From: Symbiodinium natans
Taxonomy: Eukaryota; Sar; Dinophyceae; Suessiales; Symbiodiniaceae
Length of the DNA: 64,000 nucleotides
Assembly (NCBI GenBank): GCA_905221605.1
Contig: CAJNDS010002125.1
Location: forward strand, 79,809-143,808
Direction of reading: 5' to 3'
The stretch's first letter is position 1; every line of letters begins with the position of its first letter. Both the position numbers and the translations under genes were made by a program. Shown piece after piece: positions 44,259-54,949 of this stretch. The notes beneath the pieces are model-generated. The model searched no databases. It saw only the letters and a list, made by a program, of their open reading frames with translations, and was not told the DNA's origin.

Positions 44259-44720
44259 TCAAAGCGGTCGCGGTCTCCGCAGCCTCTTCGCAACTTTGTC
44301 GGCAATCTGCTCATCGGACACACCAACACAGTCTTCGCGAGTAAGGCCCATATGCAGCACCTTTCTGACGAGAGCCTCCGCATCCTCATGCTGGGGTTGT
44401 GGGGGATACACCTCCGACATCTTGAGCGGCATGATCTCGATCCCGTTGGCATGAGCATATCGAAGCTCTTCGTATGTTGCCCACGGGTTGCCGGTGCACT
44501 CGCCGTAGTGTTCCGTGCAAAACGCCACAAACACCCCTGTCATCTTCAAGATCCTGAGAAGATACCTGTCGACGATCTTCCCAAAGTCATCTGGACTGCC
44601 CTCCACAATGTACACCTCATAGCCACGCCCTCTCAGGATGCTGCACACGTTCCGGGCAGTCTGCTCCACCGGGCCCTTGTCAAAGCGCAGGCTGAAGAAT
44701 GCAAGCCGCGGACCAGAATC
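44259..44720 (-). CDS. TIR-like domain exon
   Basis: After acceptor TTCACAG the minus frame reads RLAFFSLRFDKGPVEQTARN, VCSILRGRGYEVYIVEG, TGVFVAFCTEHYGECTGNPW and ATYEELRYAHANGIEIMPLK. This is the alternating strand/helix pattern of the TIR-like domains numerous in dinoflagellates. The YG...ST/AT.EEL block corresponds to the region around the catalytic Glu of TIR NADases, but I cannot confirm an active site from sequence alone. Upstream exons are probably 44900-44790 (REALQAFGPEKFEAASCAQA) and 45100-44945. A fragment of inverted-repeat family B (44742-44776) lies in the intron just upstream. The frame ends PRP near 44259. Confidence 0.7.
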   Translation of the reverse strand, partial: DSGPRLAFFSLRFDKGPVEQTARNVCSILRGRGYEVYIVEGSPDDFGKIVDRYLLRILKMTGVFVAFCTEHYGECTGNPWATYEELRYAHANGIEIMPLKMSEVYPPQPQHEDAEALVRKVLHMGLTREDCVGVSDEQIADKVAKRLRRPRPL

Positions 44721-44905
44721 CTGTGAAGATTCATATTTTGGGTCTGGATTAGGGGTCCCGTATTTTCGTAAACCCCCATATGAGGTCGGGCCACGTGACG
44801 CCGCCCAGCCTCCCGCAAACCCGGGCTCCCTCCGGCCTGCGCGCACGAAGCCGCCTCAAACTTCTCCGGGCCGAATGCCTGCAAAGCTTCGCGACACAAA
44901 GCCTC

Positions 44906-45100
44906 TCATCCTTCAACAAAAGGACACCACACGCTGTGCTTCCAGCGGTCCCGGGTCGTGATTCTAGGCCCCCGGGCGCGGATTGTGACGGTGCGCTCTC
45001 TGCGCCGCTGGCGCTCGCCCTTGCGCTTCTCAATGTCAAGCAACAAGGCTTCAGCCTTGGGCGTGTGTGGTGTTGGGATTCCTATGCGCCTCTTCTGCAC
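44906..45100 (-). CDS. Basic N-terminal exon, likely of the TIR-like gene
   Basis: The minus frame reads AEALLLDIEKRKGERQRRRE, then RTVTIRARGPRITTRDRWKH, strongly basic with clusters of Arg/Lys. It precedes the TIR-like exons on the same strand and has a decayed copy beyond the second TIR-like domain. A nuclear or nucleic-acid role is possible from the charge, but this is inference. Confidence 0.4.
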   Translation of the reverse strand: MQKRRIGIPTPHTPKAEALLLDIEKRKGERQRRRERTVTIRARGPRITTRDRWKHSVWCPFVEG

Positions 45101-45569
45101 TATTTGAAGGGGGTGGGGTCAGCTGAGTTGTCAAGGGCTCGTGGCCCAGCTACGTAGATGATGCAGCTGCAGTAGACACATCAAAACAAAGGTGCACACA
45201 GCATGAACACCTCGTGTTGATCGAGCCTACCTGGCTGGAAGTACAAGCACTCGCATGCAGGCTACGGGCGCCAACGCTTGCCGAGCGACGCGCGCCATCA
45301 CCTCTCGCGAGGTCATGCGCTCGCTGCCCAACGACTGGCCTCGGGCGACATCCGAATGCTGAAGGCCGTCTGACGCTTACTTCTTTTGTAGTTGCCCCTG
45401 GCATCGGGCACACCTATCCTCGCTCAAATTTTTCAAAACCCAGCCCTGGAGCAGGATTCATCGTGACACAAAGCCATGTGCGAGTGCCTGCAGAGAATGA
45501 GCCAGAGCTGCTCCTGGGGCTTGATGCCTCGCTCTTTGCGCACACCTAGCAGGCGGGGAACAGAACAGC

Positions 45570-46990
45570 TCACCGTGTCTGCCGGCTGCTGGCTTCTGCT
45601 AGCTTCTTTGGCTTCGGATTCCAGTAGTCTATAGCCTGCATCATGCCGTCTGCCGGGGCCGCGAGGTACCTGGGACTCCCAAGCATGGGGCGCGAGCAAC
45701 TCACAGGCAGGAGCACGCCCCTGCCAAAACTTGCAGCACTAGGCAGGGGTTTACGAAAATAGGGGTACCCTTTTGGGAGTTCCCACAAATTTTGGGGAGG
45801 GTTGAGCCTACTTCACTTCTCCCACGGCATCGGGCGCTGACGACACACTATACAGACTATACATGTTATATATGTTGCATTGGTGAGGCGTGCCTGGGCT
45901 TGGATCTGTTTCTTTTGAACAATGAAATCTGCTTGAAATTTTCTTCACGTGTTCTTTTTGGGTTAATTTTCGGTGTACTCTGCATTCTGTTATTCTTTTT
46001 TCTCGCAGATGAGCGATTTCAGCCAAGAGAAAACGCCCAGGCCAACCACCCCAGACCTACCCAAGCCACCAGGCCAAGACCTGACCAATCCCTCAAAACA
46101 CAGGCCAAGACCTGACCAATCCCTCAGGAACACAACCCACAAACAACCAAAGACACCAGCAAGACAACCCACAAACAACCCACACCACCAGGATCAGAAC
46201 CCACAGAACACAAAAGCCACCAAGCCACCGTCTATGGCCCAGCAAAAAAAAGAATTACACTATTTTTTGGGGGGTAGTATATATTGAGGATACCCCGTGC
46301 AGCACAAACCTTCGGCCAGACAGCGATGCCTTGAAGCATATCCAGTCCAAGCTGCAATTGCTTCTCTTCGGGGGGTGCCTCCTGGTAACCTGGGCAAGCA
46401 AAAACTTGAGTAAGTGTGGGGGGCCCTATAAAATTAATATTTTCTGGCATTAGTATAAGGAGTATATAAGGGATTCAGGGTAACAAACATTAAAACTTAT
46501 GTTCAAACCCACCCCTGAAAATAGGGTATTGCCGGGACTGAACGGGACTGACGTCTGATTCCATGGGCATCACGGCCTCCACCAGGGACCCTCAGCCATC
46601 CCCTCCCCCCCCCTCCCCCCCAGCTGTTCTCCGCAAAATTTACAGAGGGGGATCCCACGTCACCTGAAGAAGGGGGAGAGGGGGGGTGCAGCTGCCTGCG
46701 AGGGCACGCACGCACACACAACAGACAGAGGAAGAATTCGAGGAGGATCTGCGGTGCTCTGAAACGTGCCTCGGGACCTCCGTGACCGAAAAATCCGAAA
46801 ACTCGCTGCGACAGCAGCATCTTGTGAGATGCAGGGGGGCCCGGCCAGTGATGCGTGTGTTTGTGGCCAGTCGCATTGACAGACACTCACTGCTCTTCTT
46901 TGTTAGTATTATTATGCTTAGGTGTTGTCATGACTCTTATGCCTACTAGCTCGTCTCTGAATCAGATCAGCAATCAGGCTACATACAAGA
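45570..46990. other. Mostly no supported gene
   Basis: At 45575-45690 the minus strand reads LGSPRYLAAPADGMMQAIDY, then WNPKPKKLAEAS, a possible upstream exon of the TIR-like gene. At 45749-45790 there is a family B terminus (GTTTACGAAAATAGGGGTAC). At 46070-46125 a 25-bp unit (AGGCCAAGACCTGACCAATC...) occurs twice. The rest shows no motif. Confidence 0.35.
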
Positions 46991-47983
46991 TCAGCGAATG
47001 AAGGGAGCAAAGCCACAGGCACATGTGAGTGGCGCGGGTCTGCCCACAGGAACAACCACATGATACACCACAGAGTCATAATAGATAGCTAGGAGAACAG
47101 TTGATACGTAGAAAATGCGCTTCAACCAAACAAAAAATCCATTTCCAACATGGCTGTCACTCATGTCTGCTGGGCAGCTCAACGTGCGTTGAATGATCGA
47201 ATCGCTGTCGGCATCTTTCAGTCGCAACTTAACCTCAGGAGGCGATGGTGCCGCCCATGAGGAAGTGGATACGACGGGAAACTCCTCAAAGTTCAAAATC
47301 CCAGGCTCCGCGTTCGCGTTGCCCGACGGGTCCGGCCAGGACAGCTCCAGAAACTGCTTGTGCGAATACGTAGCAGTCTTGAACAACGGCATGCAGGGCC
47401 TGTAGCCCTGCAACACGTCGGGGTCTGCCAGGTACTCTTCAAGCATGTCTTCGCAATTCTTACAGTTGGCATGTGTGATGGTCCACTTGGCGGTCTGTTC
47501 CTTCATGTAGCCTTTGATCTTGATGGGCTTTCTCACGGGTTCGGGCGCGCCCGCCACCACTTGACAAAAGTGGTCCAAGCTCAGGATGGCGTGGCCGGCG
47601 CTGAGCCGGGCGTCCACGAGCTCCTCCCAGCCAGCGTCCGAAGAGCGCCAGACCTTCGTGGCCCCAACACAGACAGGGAAGATCAGCAGCACGGGCTCGT
47701 CGAAATGCATTCCATGTGGGTGGAGATCCAGCAATGGGCTCAGCGCTACGGACATCTCGGGCAGCGGCATCGACCCGGGTGCCAGAGTCTCCATGTGCAA
47801 GGAGTGGGCTTCGAAGTTCTCGGCCTTCGTGACCATCACGGCCGAGCCATGCAGCAACGCGACATCGCCGGCGCGCAGCTTCACCTGCAGCCCCTCGGCA
47901 ACGTCCAGCACGCGCTCCTTCACATCCGTGCATCCTGCCACTGTGAGCTCGGCCGCCGCCTGCAGCCAAAAGAGAGCCCTCAT
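46991..47983 (-). CDS. ZU5-like domain protein exon
   Basis: An open frame of 330 codons. The likely exon starts at GGCTGCAG|GCGGCGGCCGAG (about 47960), because the ATG at 47983 lies before this acceptor-like site. Residues about 60-155 resemble a ZU5 domain: LSPLLDLHPHGMHFDEPVLL, IFPVCVGATKVWRSSDAGWE, then an ending HFC. These match the S.V.L.PHG..F..PV.L..P and ..W..L....SHF pattern. Downstream is a Cys-containing segment (ITHANCKNCEDMLEEYLADP), a linker with Trp/Pro, and near the C-terminus a hydrophobic stretch, FVWLKRIFYVSTVLLAIYYD, that could be a membrane segment or intron read-through. ZU5 domains act in scaffold and death-domain proteins. No partner domain is seen. It may join the dsRBD exon upstream. 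Confidence 0.6.
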   Translation of the reverse strand: MRALFWLQAAAELTVAGCTDVKERVLDVAEGLQVKLRAGDVALLHGSAVMVTKAENFEAHSLHMETLAPGSMPLPEMSVALSPLLDLHPHGMHFDEPVLLIFPVCVGATKVWRSSDAGWEELVDARLSAGHAILSLDHFCQVVAGAPEPVRKPIKIKGYMKEQTAKWTITHANCKNCEDMLEEYLADPDVLQGYRPCMPLFKTATYSHKQFLELSWPDPSGNANAEPGILNFEEFPVVSTSSWAAPSPPEVKLRLKDADSDSIIQRTLSCPADMSDSHVGNGFFVWLKRIFYVSTVLLAIYYDSVVYHVVVPVGRPAPLTCACGFAPFIR

Positions 47984-48430
47984 CTATTCTGAATTCCCAA
48001 TGATTAGGTTGGCTCGGTCCCTTCTTCCTGAATATGCCCCCCCCCCCCCCCCTTTTTTGCCTGGAAAGGGTACCGCGGGCGATCGCAATCTGAAAGCGGA
48101 CGGTTCGCCAGGACAAGGGGCAGTTGAAGCCCCGCCTAGCAGCCCCCTTCCCACCTGCTCCCCCCCCTGCCCCCCCCACCACCCCAGTTTTGGGGCACCT
48201 GGCTCAACTTTACGAACCCAACACAAGTCCCAAACCCCAAACCGTGAACCTTTGAGCCCTAAGCCCTCAACCCTAAACTAACCCTCAACCCTATTAAACC
48301 CCAAACCATAAACCCGGAACCCTAAACCCTAAACCCAACCCTTATTGCTTGGGGTACTTGGGCGCTGCGGAATCACCATGCTCACGCGGATGCGCTGGGC
48401 CGGGCCGAGGTGGGTCGCGTAGCGTTAAAA

Positions 48431-49711
48431 TTATGGTCCAATTATAGTTCCCGCTATGGGAAGCTTTATTTTGTTGTGAGACCAATGATATCGAGAACTG
48501 CCCAAAGCATTTTGTGCGGTGTTCCGGGGTTGAAGACTCTGAAATTCTGTACCCTGAAGTGCACCTATACATGCGGCTGTGAGGGTTATCGCAGCGACTT
48601 TGCAATGACTGAACTTCCCTCTTGCCTCGGACAAAGCCTCAGGCACGGAGGCGCTGGCCAAAGCTGCAGACGCTTTCTCTGGGCGAGTGGTCGCCACTGA
48701 TTCCAGGTGCTGGCAAGCTTGCTCGGCAGCCGCCTGCATGGCCTCCTTTTTCACGACCTCTACGTGATTCTCCACGGGTGTTGATGCGCTCGCCAAAGCT
48801 GCAGACGCTTTCTCTGGGCTAGTGGTCGCCACTGATTCCAGGTGCTGGCAAGCTTGCTTGGCAGCCGCCTGCATGGCCTCCTTTTTGTTCGAGCAAATCT
48901 TGCCAGAGAAGCTTTGCTCGGAGCCAGTTCCTCCATCAAGCCTCACCACCACTGTGCAAAGAAAGCCTTGACCTGGTCCTCTTGGCTCGGTCACAGCATA
49001 CCTCAGAACATCCTCGGTTGTGGCTTTCCTCGTCCTCTGCGACACAATCACTCCCAACTTTGACTTGTAGTCTTTGGCCTGCCTTCCGCCATCGGCCACG
49101 ACCTCTACGTGATTCTCCACGGGTGTTGATGCGCTCGCCAAAGCTGCAGACGCTTTCTCTGGGCGAGCGGTCGCCACTGATTCCAGGTGCTGGCAAGCTT
49201 GCTCGGCAGCCGCCTGCATGGCCTCCTTTTTCACGACCTCTACGTGATTCTCCACGGGTGTTGATGCGCTCGCCAAAGCTGCAGACGCTTTCTCTGGGCT
49301 AGTGGTCGCCACTGATTCCAGGTGCTGGCAAGCTTGCTTGGCAGCCGCCTGCATGGCCTCCTTTTTGTTCGAGCAAATTTTGCCAGAGAAGCTTTGCTCG
49401 GAGCCAGTTCCTCCATCAAGCCTCACCACCACTGTGCAAAGAAAGCCTTGACCTGGTCCTCTTGGCTCGGTCACAGCATACCTCAGAACATCCTCGGTTG
49501 TGGCTTTCCTCGTCCTCTGCGACACAATCACTCCCAACTTTGACTTGTAGTCTTTGGCCTGCCTTCCGCCATCGGCCACGACCTCTACGTGATTCTCCAC
49601 GGGTGTTGATGCGCTCGCCAAAGCTGCAGACGCTTTCTCTGGGCGAGCGGTCGCCACTGATTCCAGGTGCTGGCAAGCTTGCTCGGCAGCCGCCTGCATG
49701 GCCAGATTCAA
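48431..49711 (-). CDS. Double-stranded RNA-binding domain protein with internal tandem duplication
   Basis: A long open minus frame. Each 160-residue unit holds a dsRBD-like module: DYKSKLGVIVSQRTRKATTE (helix 1), YAVTEPRGPGQGFLCTVVVR (strands), then SNKKEAMQAAAKQACQHLES. The last is the classic KKEA...AA..A helix-2 signature that contacts RNA. A second, truncated helix-2 copy follows in each unit, plus an Ala/Ser/Glu-rich linker. The two 480-bp units differ at only a few positions. The frame has no ATG at its 5' end, so an upstream exon must exist; TTTACAG at about 49726 is a plausible acceptor. The last 30-40 residues before 48431 are probably intron. Expected to bind dsRNA; pathway unknown. 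Confidence 0.85.
   Translation of the reverse strand: MNLAMQAAAEQACQHLESVATARPEKASAALASASTPVENHVEVVADGGRQAKDYKSKLGVIVSQRTRKATTEDVLRYAVTEPRGPGQGFLCTVVVRLDGGTGSEQSFSGKICSNKKEAMQAAAKQACQHLESVATTSPEKASAALASASTPVENHVEVVKKEAMQAAAEQACQHLESVATARPEKASAALASASTPVENHVEVVADGGRQAKDYKSKLGVIVSQRTRKATTEDVLRYAVTEPRGPGQGFLCTVVVRLDGGTGSEQSFSGKICSNKKEAMQAAAKQACQHLESVATTSPEKASAALASASTPVENHVEVVKKEAMQAAAEQACQHLESVATTRPEKASAALASASVPEALSEARGKFSHCKVAAITLTAACIGALQGTEFQSLQPRNTAQNALGSSRYHWSHNKIKLPIAGTIIGP
48653..49697. repeat. 480-bp in-frame tandem duplication
   Basis: Sequence from about 48653 recurs 480 bases later with very few differences (for example GAGCAAATCT at 48892 versus GAGCAAATTT at 49372), for about 2.2 copies. 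The period is exactly 160 codons, so the frame is kept. Confidence 0.92.
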
Positions 49712-50514
49712 GCCGTAGGAGTCTGTAAAGCAGTTACCCTTTAGTCCCCTCCAGATTGCACCTCTTTATTTGGCACTTTTTCGCCTGGAATGGGTACAGC
49801 CCACCCCCCCCCCCCCCCCCAACCCTACCCCCGTCACCCCTGCCGGCGCTATGCCATGCACCGGTTGCACAGTCTCGGGGTTTGAGCTTAATCATGCCAT
49901 TTGCAGGTTCACAACGTATCGAGAGGAAGGGTATGAGGTTGCGGGCTCAGGGGGTGCTCTGCATATCATCCTGGCATATAAGCTCCTGTGTGGACCATGA
50001 CAGCGTGCGTTGAAGACTTCCTGGACCCTTTCTCTGGACCCTTCAGCTCAGGACCCAGAAACCCTAGCGGCCCTAGCGCCATGTCAGATACGCCACTCTT
50101 GTGACTGCTCTGCCTGTGACAGCTTCTCTGTAGTTGTATGTGCTTTGACTACATACACAGCAACTGTCGTGCAGGTCACATAGGCGCGCGGCCGGCTCTT
50201 GGCCCTGCCGCCTAGTTACGATCAGACTTGTGGGCCAACCTGACGGAGTGACCAACCCCCACTCCTCTATAAACCCTACCAACCCTATAAACCCTATAAA
50301 CCCTGTAAACCCCATAAACCCGACCCCCTACCCCCGCTCCCTTACCCCTCATCGGCAAGATGCCTCCGCCTTTTGAAAGAGCAGACGCAGAGGCACTCGC
50401 GAGGAATACGGCGCAGCGGCCAGCCTTGCGTGCCGCTCCTACTTGAGGAAAGCTGTAAGGAAACAGTGCGCAGCGTGTCCAGTGTTGCCTGCAAGGCCTG
50501 CGAGCTACCCACAT

Positions 50515-50610
50515 ACGTATGTGTATATATATATATACACATATTTTTCATATATTTAAAAATCATTAAAAAAATAAATAAATATATAAATTTAAATATA
50601 AATATAAATG

Positions 50611-50642
<32 letters not shown>

Positions 50643-50645
50643 AGT
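50515..50645. repeat. TA-rich microsatellite
   Basis: GTATATATATA, AAATAAATAAAT and TATATA tracts next to the last visible kinase exon. Reading into it produces a false Tyr-Ile tail. Confidence 0.9.
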
Positions 50646-51928
50646 TCTACACAGCAGGTATAGGTCAGGTCCGAGCTTGCATCTGAGAAACGCTGCCATG
50701 TCGGACAAAGCCTCCACCATGGGTTGCAAGCTTTCGTCAAAGTCTGCGCGTGAGTCGTAGGCCTCACAAACGGACGTCCGGCCCTGAGCCGGGTCAATGT
50801 CAACAATATCCAAGAGGTCCAGCAGTGTGTTCGACACCGTGTCAGTCACACCCGTGACGATCCTGAGCAGGACGCAATAGTTGTCTAGCACCCAGCTGAC
50901 TGATCAAGTGAAGAAAAACTAGGAGCTGTTAAACTACTGATGCCGGAAGGCTGAAGGACAGTGACCCCGACGGAGTAGACCTCGCTCTTCTGGTCGAACT
51001 TGCGGGTGGTTATGTAGTGCCGGCACATGAACCCAGGCGTCCCCTTTGGGACCTCGTTTGCGCAGTCCATCTCTCGGAAGGGTCTTGACAACCCGAAGGC
51101 AGTGAGCTTGGGCGTGAAGTCTTCCATGAGGACGACGTGGGCGGGCTGGACGTCTCGATGATAGAACTGCTGTTCGTGCAGGTGCTGAACTCCCGCCACG
51201 ATTCCACGTGCAATCCGGACGCGCCAGGCCCAACCCAGCTGCGCAGCAAGCTCGTCTTCCCGCAGCGTCCTCTCCAAGCTTCCCTGCTGACCAAACTCGT
51301 AGATCAGCACCGTGTCCTCGTCGCCACTGCTGTAGCCGAGGAGGCGGATGATGTTCGGGTGAGTGACGTGTGTCAGCGTGTCGATCTCGGCCCGGCGCAT
51401 TCGCTCCAAACGGTGGCGAGCCGCGATGTCGTCCGGGCACCGCTGCCGCTTCACTGCAAAGTGTGCAGCTTCAGTACCGTCCTTGTCCACGCCCTTGTAG
51501 ACTTTGCCATATGCTCCCTCCCCAATCATCTGGCCGTCCGACCAATTCTCCGTGCACCGGACCACGTAAGCCAGGTCCACGTCCGCTACTTGCTCGCTGA
51601 GCAGCTTCTCGAGCTGCGTCTGCTGCAGCGGCCGACGTGGAGCCACATCTCCAGCTTGTAGACGCTCTGACAGCACCTGGGGGCAGCAGCGTTTCTGATC
51701 CCAACATCTTGCTGTCACTTCCGATGCCCTGCCGACTGGGTTTTCGGGCGGCAAGCATGTGTTCACAAGAAAGCCTCTCAGGCCTGATTCTGGCCGTGTG
51801 GCATGTAGCAAAAGCAATCGAAATCTTAACACACAAGCCCAATTATAGGGCTCAAAAAGGCGCGCGTTACGCTTTTTGACGTTGGCCACCTTCAGATCGA
51901 CGCGCACCCCGGAGTCTCGCAGGTGCAA
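50592..51928 (-). CDS. Tyrosine-kinase-like family pseudokinase, two visible exons
   Basis: Exon 1 (to 50952) has a glycine loop MIGEGAYGKVYKG, the ATP-binding Lys in HFAVKRQR, an alpha-C Glu in RAEIDTLTHVTHPNIIRLLG, and HRDVQPAHVVLMEDFTPKLT followed by AFGLSRPF. The HRD motif is kept, but the catalytic-loop Lys and Asn are Gln and His, DFG is AFG, and the APE region is CRHY. It therefore probably cannot phosphorylate. Exon 2 (50862 to about 50660) continues as IVTGVTDTVSNTLLDLLDIV. Joining at CTTCA|GCCTTC and CTCAG|GATCG (GC-AG, 89 nt) restores VGVTVLQIVTGV. The upstream part of exon 1 before QVLSERLQAGDVAPRR may be intron, and other exons follow from 52 kb on. Likely a scaffold within a multi-domain protein. 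Confidence 0.82.
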
Positions 51929-52992
51929 CGTCTGAGTTCAGGGATTGAGTGGCCCGGTGGCCCCAAATGCCACAAACAAGCTTCGCGGTTTGAGTTCGAT
52001 TCCCTATGCTGCCTATTCCCCGAGCTGTTGTGAGGGCCGGATTCCCACACCCTCCTCTGGCACCTCCAAGACTACAAGCAGCCTGCATGGATCTACTGTT
52101 CATGCAGCCCCGCACTTTCCAGTCGGCCTCCCATCCGCTCAGAATCCCAGCGCCTCGGTCAGCCTGTCCATGCAGGACCCTCAACCGTCCTCAGCCAAAA
52201 CAAGACCCAACTCCCAAGCCTGGAGCTTGCTAGAGAATTGGTACTCACAGTGGGCATTGGAGACGTCGGCCCTCTAGAAGCGATACATGTGCTATCCGAA
52301 GAAGCCTGAACTTCACCAATGCGGGCAACAGACGCACCTTCTGTGATATACGGAAGACCAGCGGCCTCATTCTCCTCTTCCATGTACCACCAGACACTGC
52401 TCCCTGCTTCCACCCTCTTCCAACATTTTCCGGTCACTTCCGATGCCGAAGTGGCATGTGAATCCATGTGAATCCATGTGAATCCTTGCACAAAACATTC
52501 TGAGGCCTCTGTTTTTGGTCCCAGGTCATGCCAAGCCCCCTGCTAACATGTCTCGCAGATGGGCAGACCTTCAGGTCAACGCGTTCCCCGGTGTCTCGCA
52601 GGCGGCTCCGCACCGCCTGAGCGTTAGGAGGTTGCCCAAAAGGTTTAGGGTTTAGGGTTTGAGTAGGGGGTCAAGTTCTTGTCAGCCCTGCGCCTAGTGA
52701 AGCTACAGTGCGAGATGCCGGCTGCGGAACAGGGTGCGTCTGAAAGCCTACAAAGCATGTAAGGTAATTATAGACCATGTGCTCTTTGCGAAGCCCCATG
52801 AAGCCCTCGTGCTTTCCCATCGGCCTCCCATCCACTCAGAATGCCAGCGCCGCGGTCAGCCTCTGCGCGGACCCTCAACCCATTCCACAGGGTTCAGGGT
52901 TTCGGGCTCTACAGTAACTGCATATGGAGATCCCAAGTAACCAAGCGCAGAGTCCAAGCCTTATGCTCCTCTTCCATGTACCACCAGACTTT
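51700..52992. repeat. Diverged tandem duplication of about 0.6-0.7 kb
   Basis: Four marker pairs recur in the same order: 51717/52436 (GTCACTTCCGATGCC), 51896/52575 (CGCG..CCCCGG.GTCTCGCAGG), 52118/52806 (TCGGCCTCCCATCC.CTCAGA) and 52367/52968 (CTCCTCTTCCATGTACCACC). On the minus strand they encode VWWYMEEE and LRD.G.RVDLKV in both copies, so whole exon sets were duplicated. Confidence 0.75.
52370..52430 (-). CDS. Exon fragment of unnamed repeat domain (copy 4)
   Basis: The minus frame reads SSVWWYMEEENEAAGLPYIT. It matches the VWWYMEEE of copy 3 at 53 kb and the VWFHVE/MWFHAE of copies 1 and 2. Lies between the pseudokinase exon and copy 3. Confidence 0.45.
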
Positions 52993-53070
52993 GGGCGCAC
53001 CCTCGTCGTCAGGGGCCAGGCCCACGAGAGTGAAACGCACCAGCGGCTTGTCCTGAGAGGTGCGGGCTTT
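52985..53070 (-). CDS. Exon of unnamed repeat domain (copy 3)
   Basis: After CTCTCAG the minus frame reads DKPLVRFTLVGLAPDDEGAP followed by KVWWYMEEEHKAW. The order VGL...(K)VWWY.E parallels CIGL...MWFHAE in copy 1, but here both halves sit in one exon. Confidence 0.5.
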
Positions 53071-54269
53071 GATTTTTTATGTTTGGAAGATCTGGTCTAG
53101 GGTTTGCAGGGGAGAGAGATTTGGAGGGCTCTTGATTATCGTGGCTGTCACCGGCTAAGCAAAGCAAAACAGCCTCTACAGGCTCTGGACAGGCGATGCA
53201 ACTGCAAAGCCAGGCGTCCGAGAGTGTCAGCACAGTTCCTGGGACCCAACCGCCGGTGACCCGCTGCACCACCTCGGGTTGGGAGGCTGGAGTCACCATC
53301 GCTTGAGATCCCTCACTGAATCCTCTCAGCTGGACACACCACAAACACTACAAACTTCAAGATCACACCCACTCGCCTCTTCCCGCACGTCAAAGAGATC
53401 CAGTTTGGCCTGTCGTGGGGCTGACTGGGCTTGACCACTGGCCTGGAAATCTGCTACACCATCTCCGTCCGGTCGACCTTTCACTTTGCATTGTGCTCTG
53501 CTAGGCCTTGTCGTTGATATTGACGATGCAGAAAGGCCAGATGCACACGGAAACAATCGCCCCAGCACACACAAATACAGCCACCCACCCAACACACACA
53601 TGGAACCGGAGCCAACCTCCTGCAGCCAGCCGTGAGGGCTGCGAACTGTAGAACTGCCCAACTTGAACTAGCCTACGTGACAGGACTTCGCGACTTCAAG
53701 CGCCTGTAAAACAAAATCTTAAGTAAACACAGCGCGGAACTCTTGAATTCCATTGCCGAGCACCTGGTTCCTACCGCGTGGGAAGGCAAAGTCCAAGCAC
53801 ATCTGCCCCGCGAGGCTCGCGAGGATGCCTGGCATGCAGCTGCGCGTGCTGCGCGTGCTGCGCGTGCTGCGCGTGCTGCGAAGGTGTCAGGCGAACTGGA
53901 CTAGCCCAAGCCTCTATGGGTTTCCAAGTCCCAGCCAGAGGGGTCCTTCCAAGAGTCACAGCTGGAACCTTCCATTCGCCCGCTAGTTCAGGGATCAGTA
54001 AGCTGCACATCGGGTGGTCGGAGCATGTTGTCCTCCGGCGGCAGCAGGTCCCGGACTGGCTCATTGCCAATGCACTTAAACCTGCTCGAAGTGGCTTTGT
54101 CTCAACTCGACTTCTGGCATCTGGGTTTTGCACCCAACCTTCCCAAATGCTGGTGCATGGCACGGCTGATGCCGGCACCTGCGCGGGACTGCATTGCTCT
54201 GGCCCTTGTTCCTCAAAGTTTCCGCGTGACATAGCCACACCATGCCCACCCTGTGCGGCACAACAGCTC

Positions 54270-54820
54270 CCAAGCCCTTGAACTGCCCTGAACCCTCGCC
54301 TGAGGAGGACTCCACATGAAACCACACGGAGACATTGTCCAAATGGTGTTTTCCTGCCGCCTGGTGCTGGCCGCTGCACTGGGCGCTTAAGATGCTTAAG
54401 GCTCAAGCTGCGCAGCTGCGCCCCCTCGCAACCCTAGACCCTGTCTGGATCTGCTGCTATCTTACTATCTTCTTCCGTCTGCTGTCACCTCGTGTCCGGG
54501 TAGTCTGGCCACGCCAATGCACGTCATCTGCTCGCCATCTGCCCGATCCATAAGTACGTCTCCGGACTTGAAGGGGAGCTTGAACTTCGCGATCATCTCC
54601 TCCCGGGCAGCATATCGGGGCTCAGAGTGGTGAAGCTTCGCTAAACGAAAAAATAAACCAAAGGCCCTGGCAGGCCACGTCGGACGCTTCAAGAATTTGG
54701 TTGTGGGTTTGTGCTGCGTCTCCGTGCGAATGTCGACATGCAAGGGCTGGTCGTTCTTTGTGATGTAGCGTAGCGACGGCGCCAAGTTGTTTTGGACCCA
54801 CTCCTGAGGGTCGACAGTAC
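54270..54820 (-). CDS. Exons of unnamed repeat domain (copy 2) and preceding segment
   Basis: Three minus segments. At 54810-54670: EWVQNNLAPSLRYITKNDQP, then LHVDIRTETQHKPTTKFLKR, after acceptor CCCTCAG. At 54645-54500: AKFKLPFKSGDVLMDRADGE followed by QMTCIGVARL. At 54345-54285: NVSVWFHVESSSGEGSGQFK. The GDV...CIGV...VWFHVE order matches copy 1. Joins between them are not resolved. Confidence 0.5.
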
Positions 54821-54949
54821 GTCGGAAACACTGTTAGATTGGGAATATGTGGGTTCAGGGTTGGGTAAGACTTGGGCACTCTGGGGCAGTGAAGGAAAGT
54901 TGTTTGCAAGGGCTCTTATAATTCAATGGATTGGGATAGGGTCCCAGGC

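Noticed and set aside
47360-48281. Long plus-strand frames opposite the ZU5-like exon
   Set aside because: The minus-strand frame has a recognisable domain; the plus frames do not and overlap it.
51970-52005. GGTTTGAGTTCGATTCCC as a tRNA T-arm
   Set aside because: The stem does not pair properly and no acceptor or anticodon arm fits upstream.
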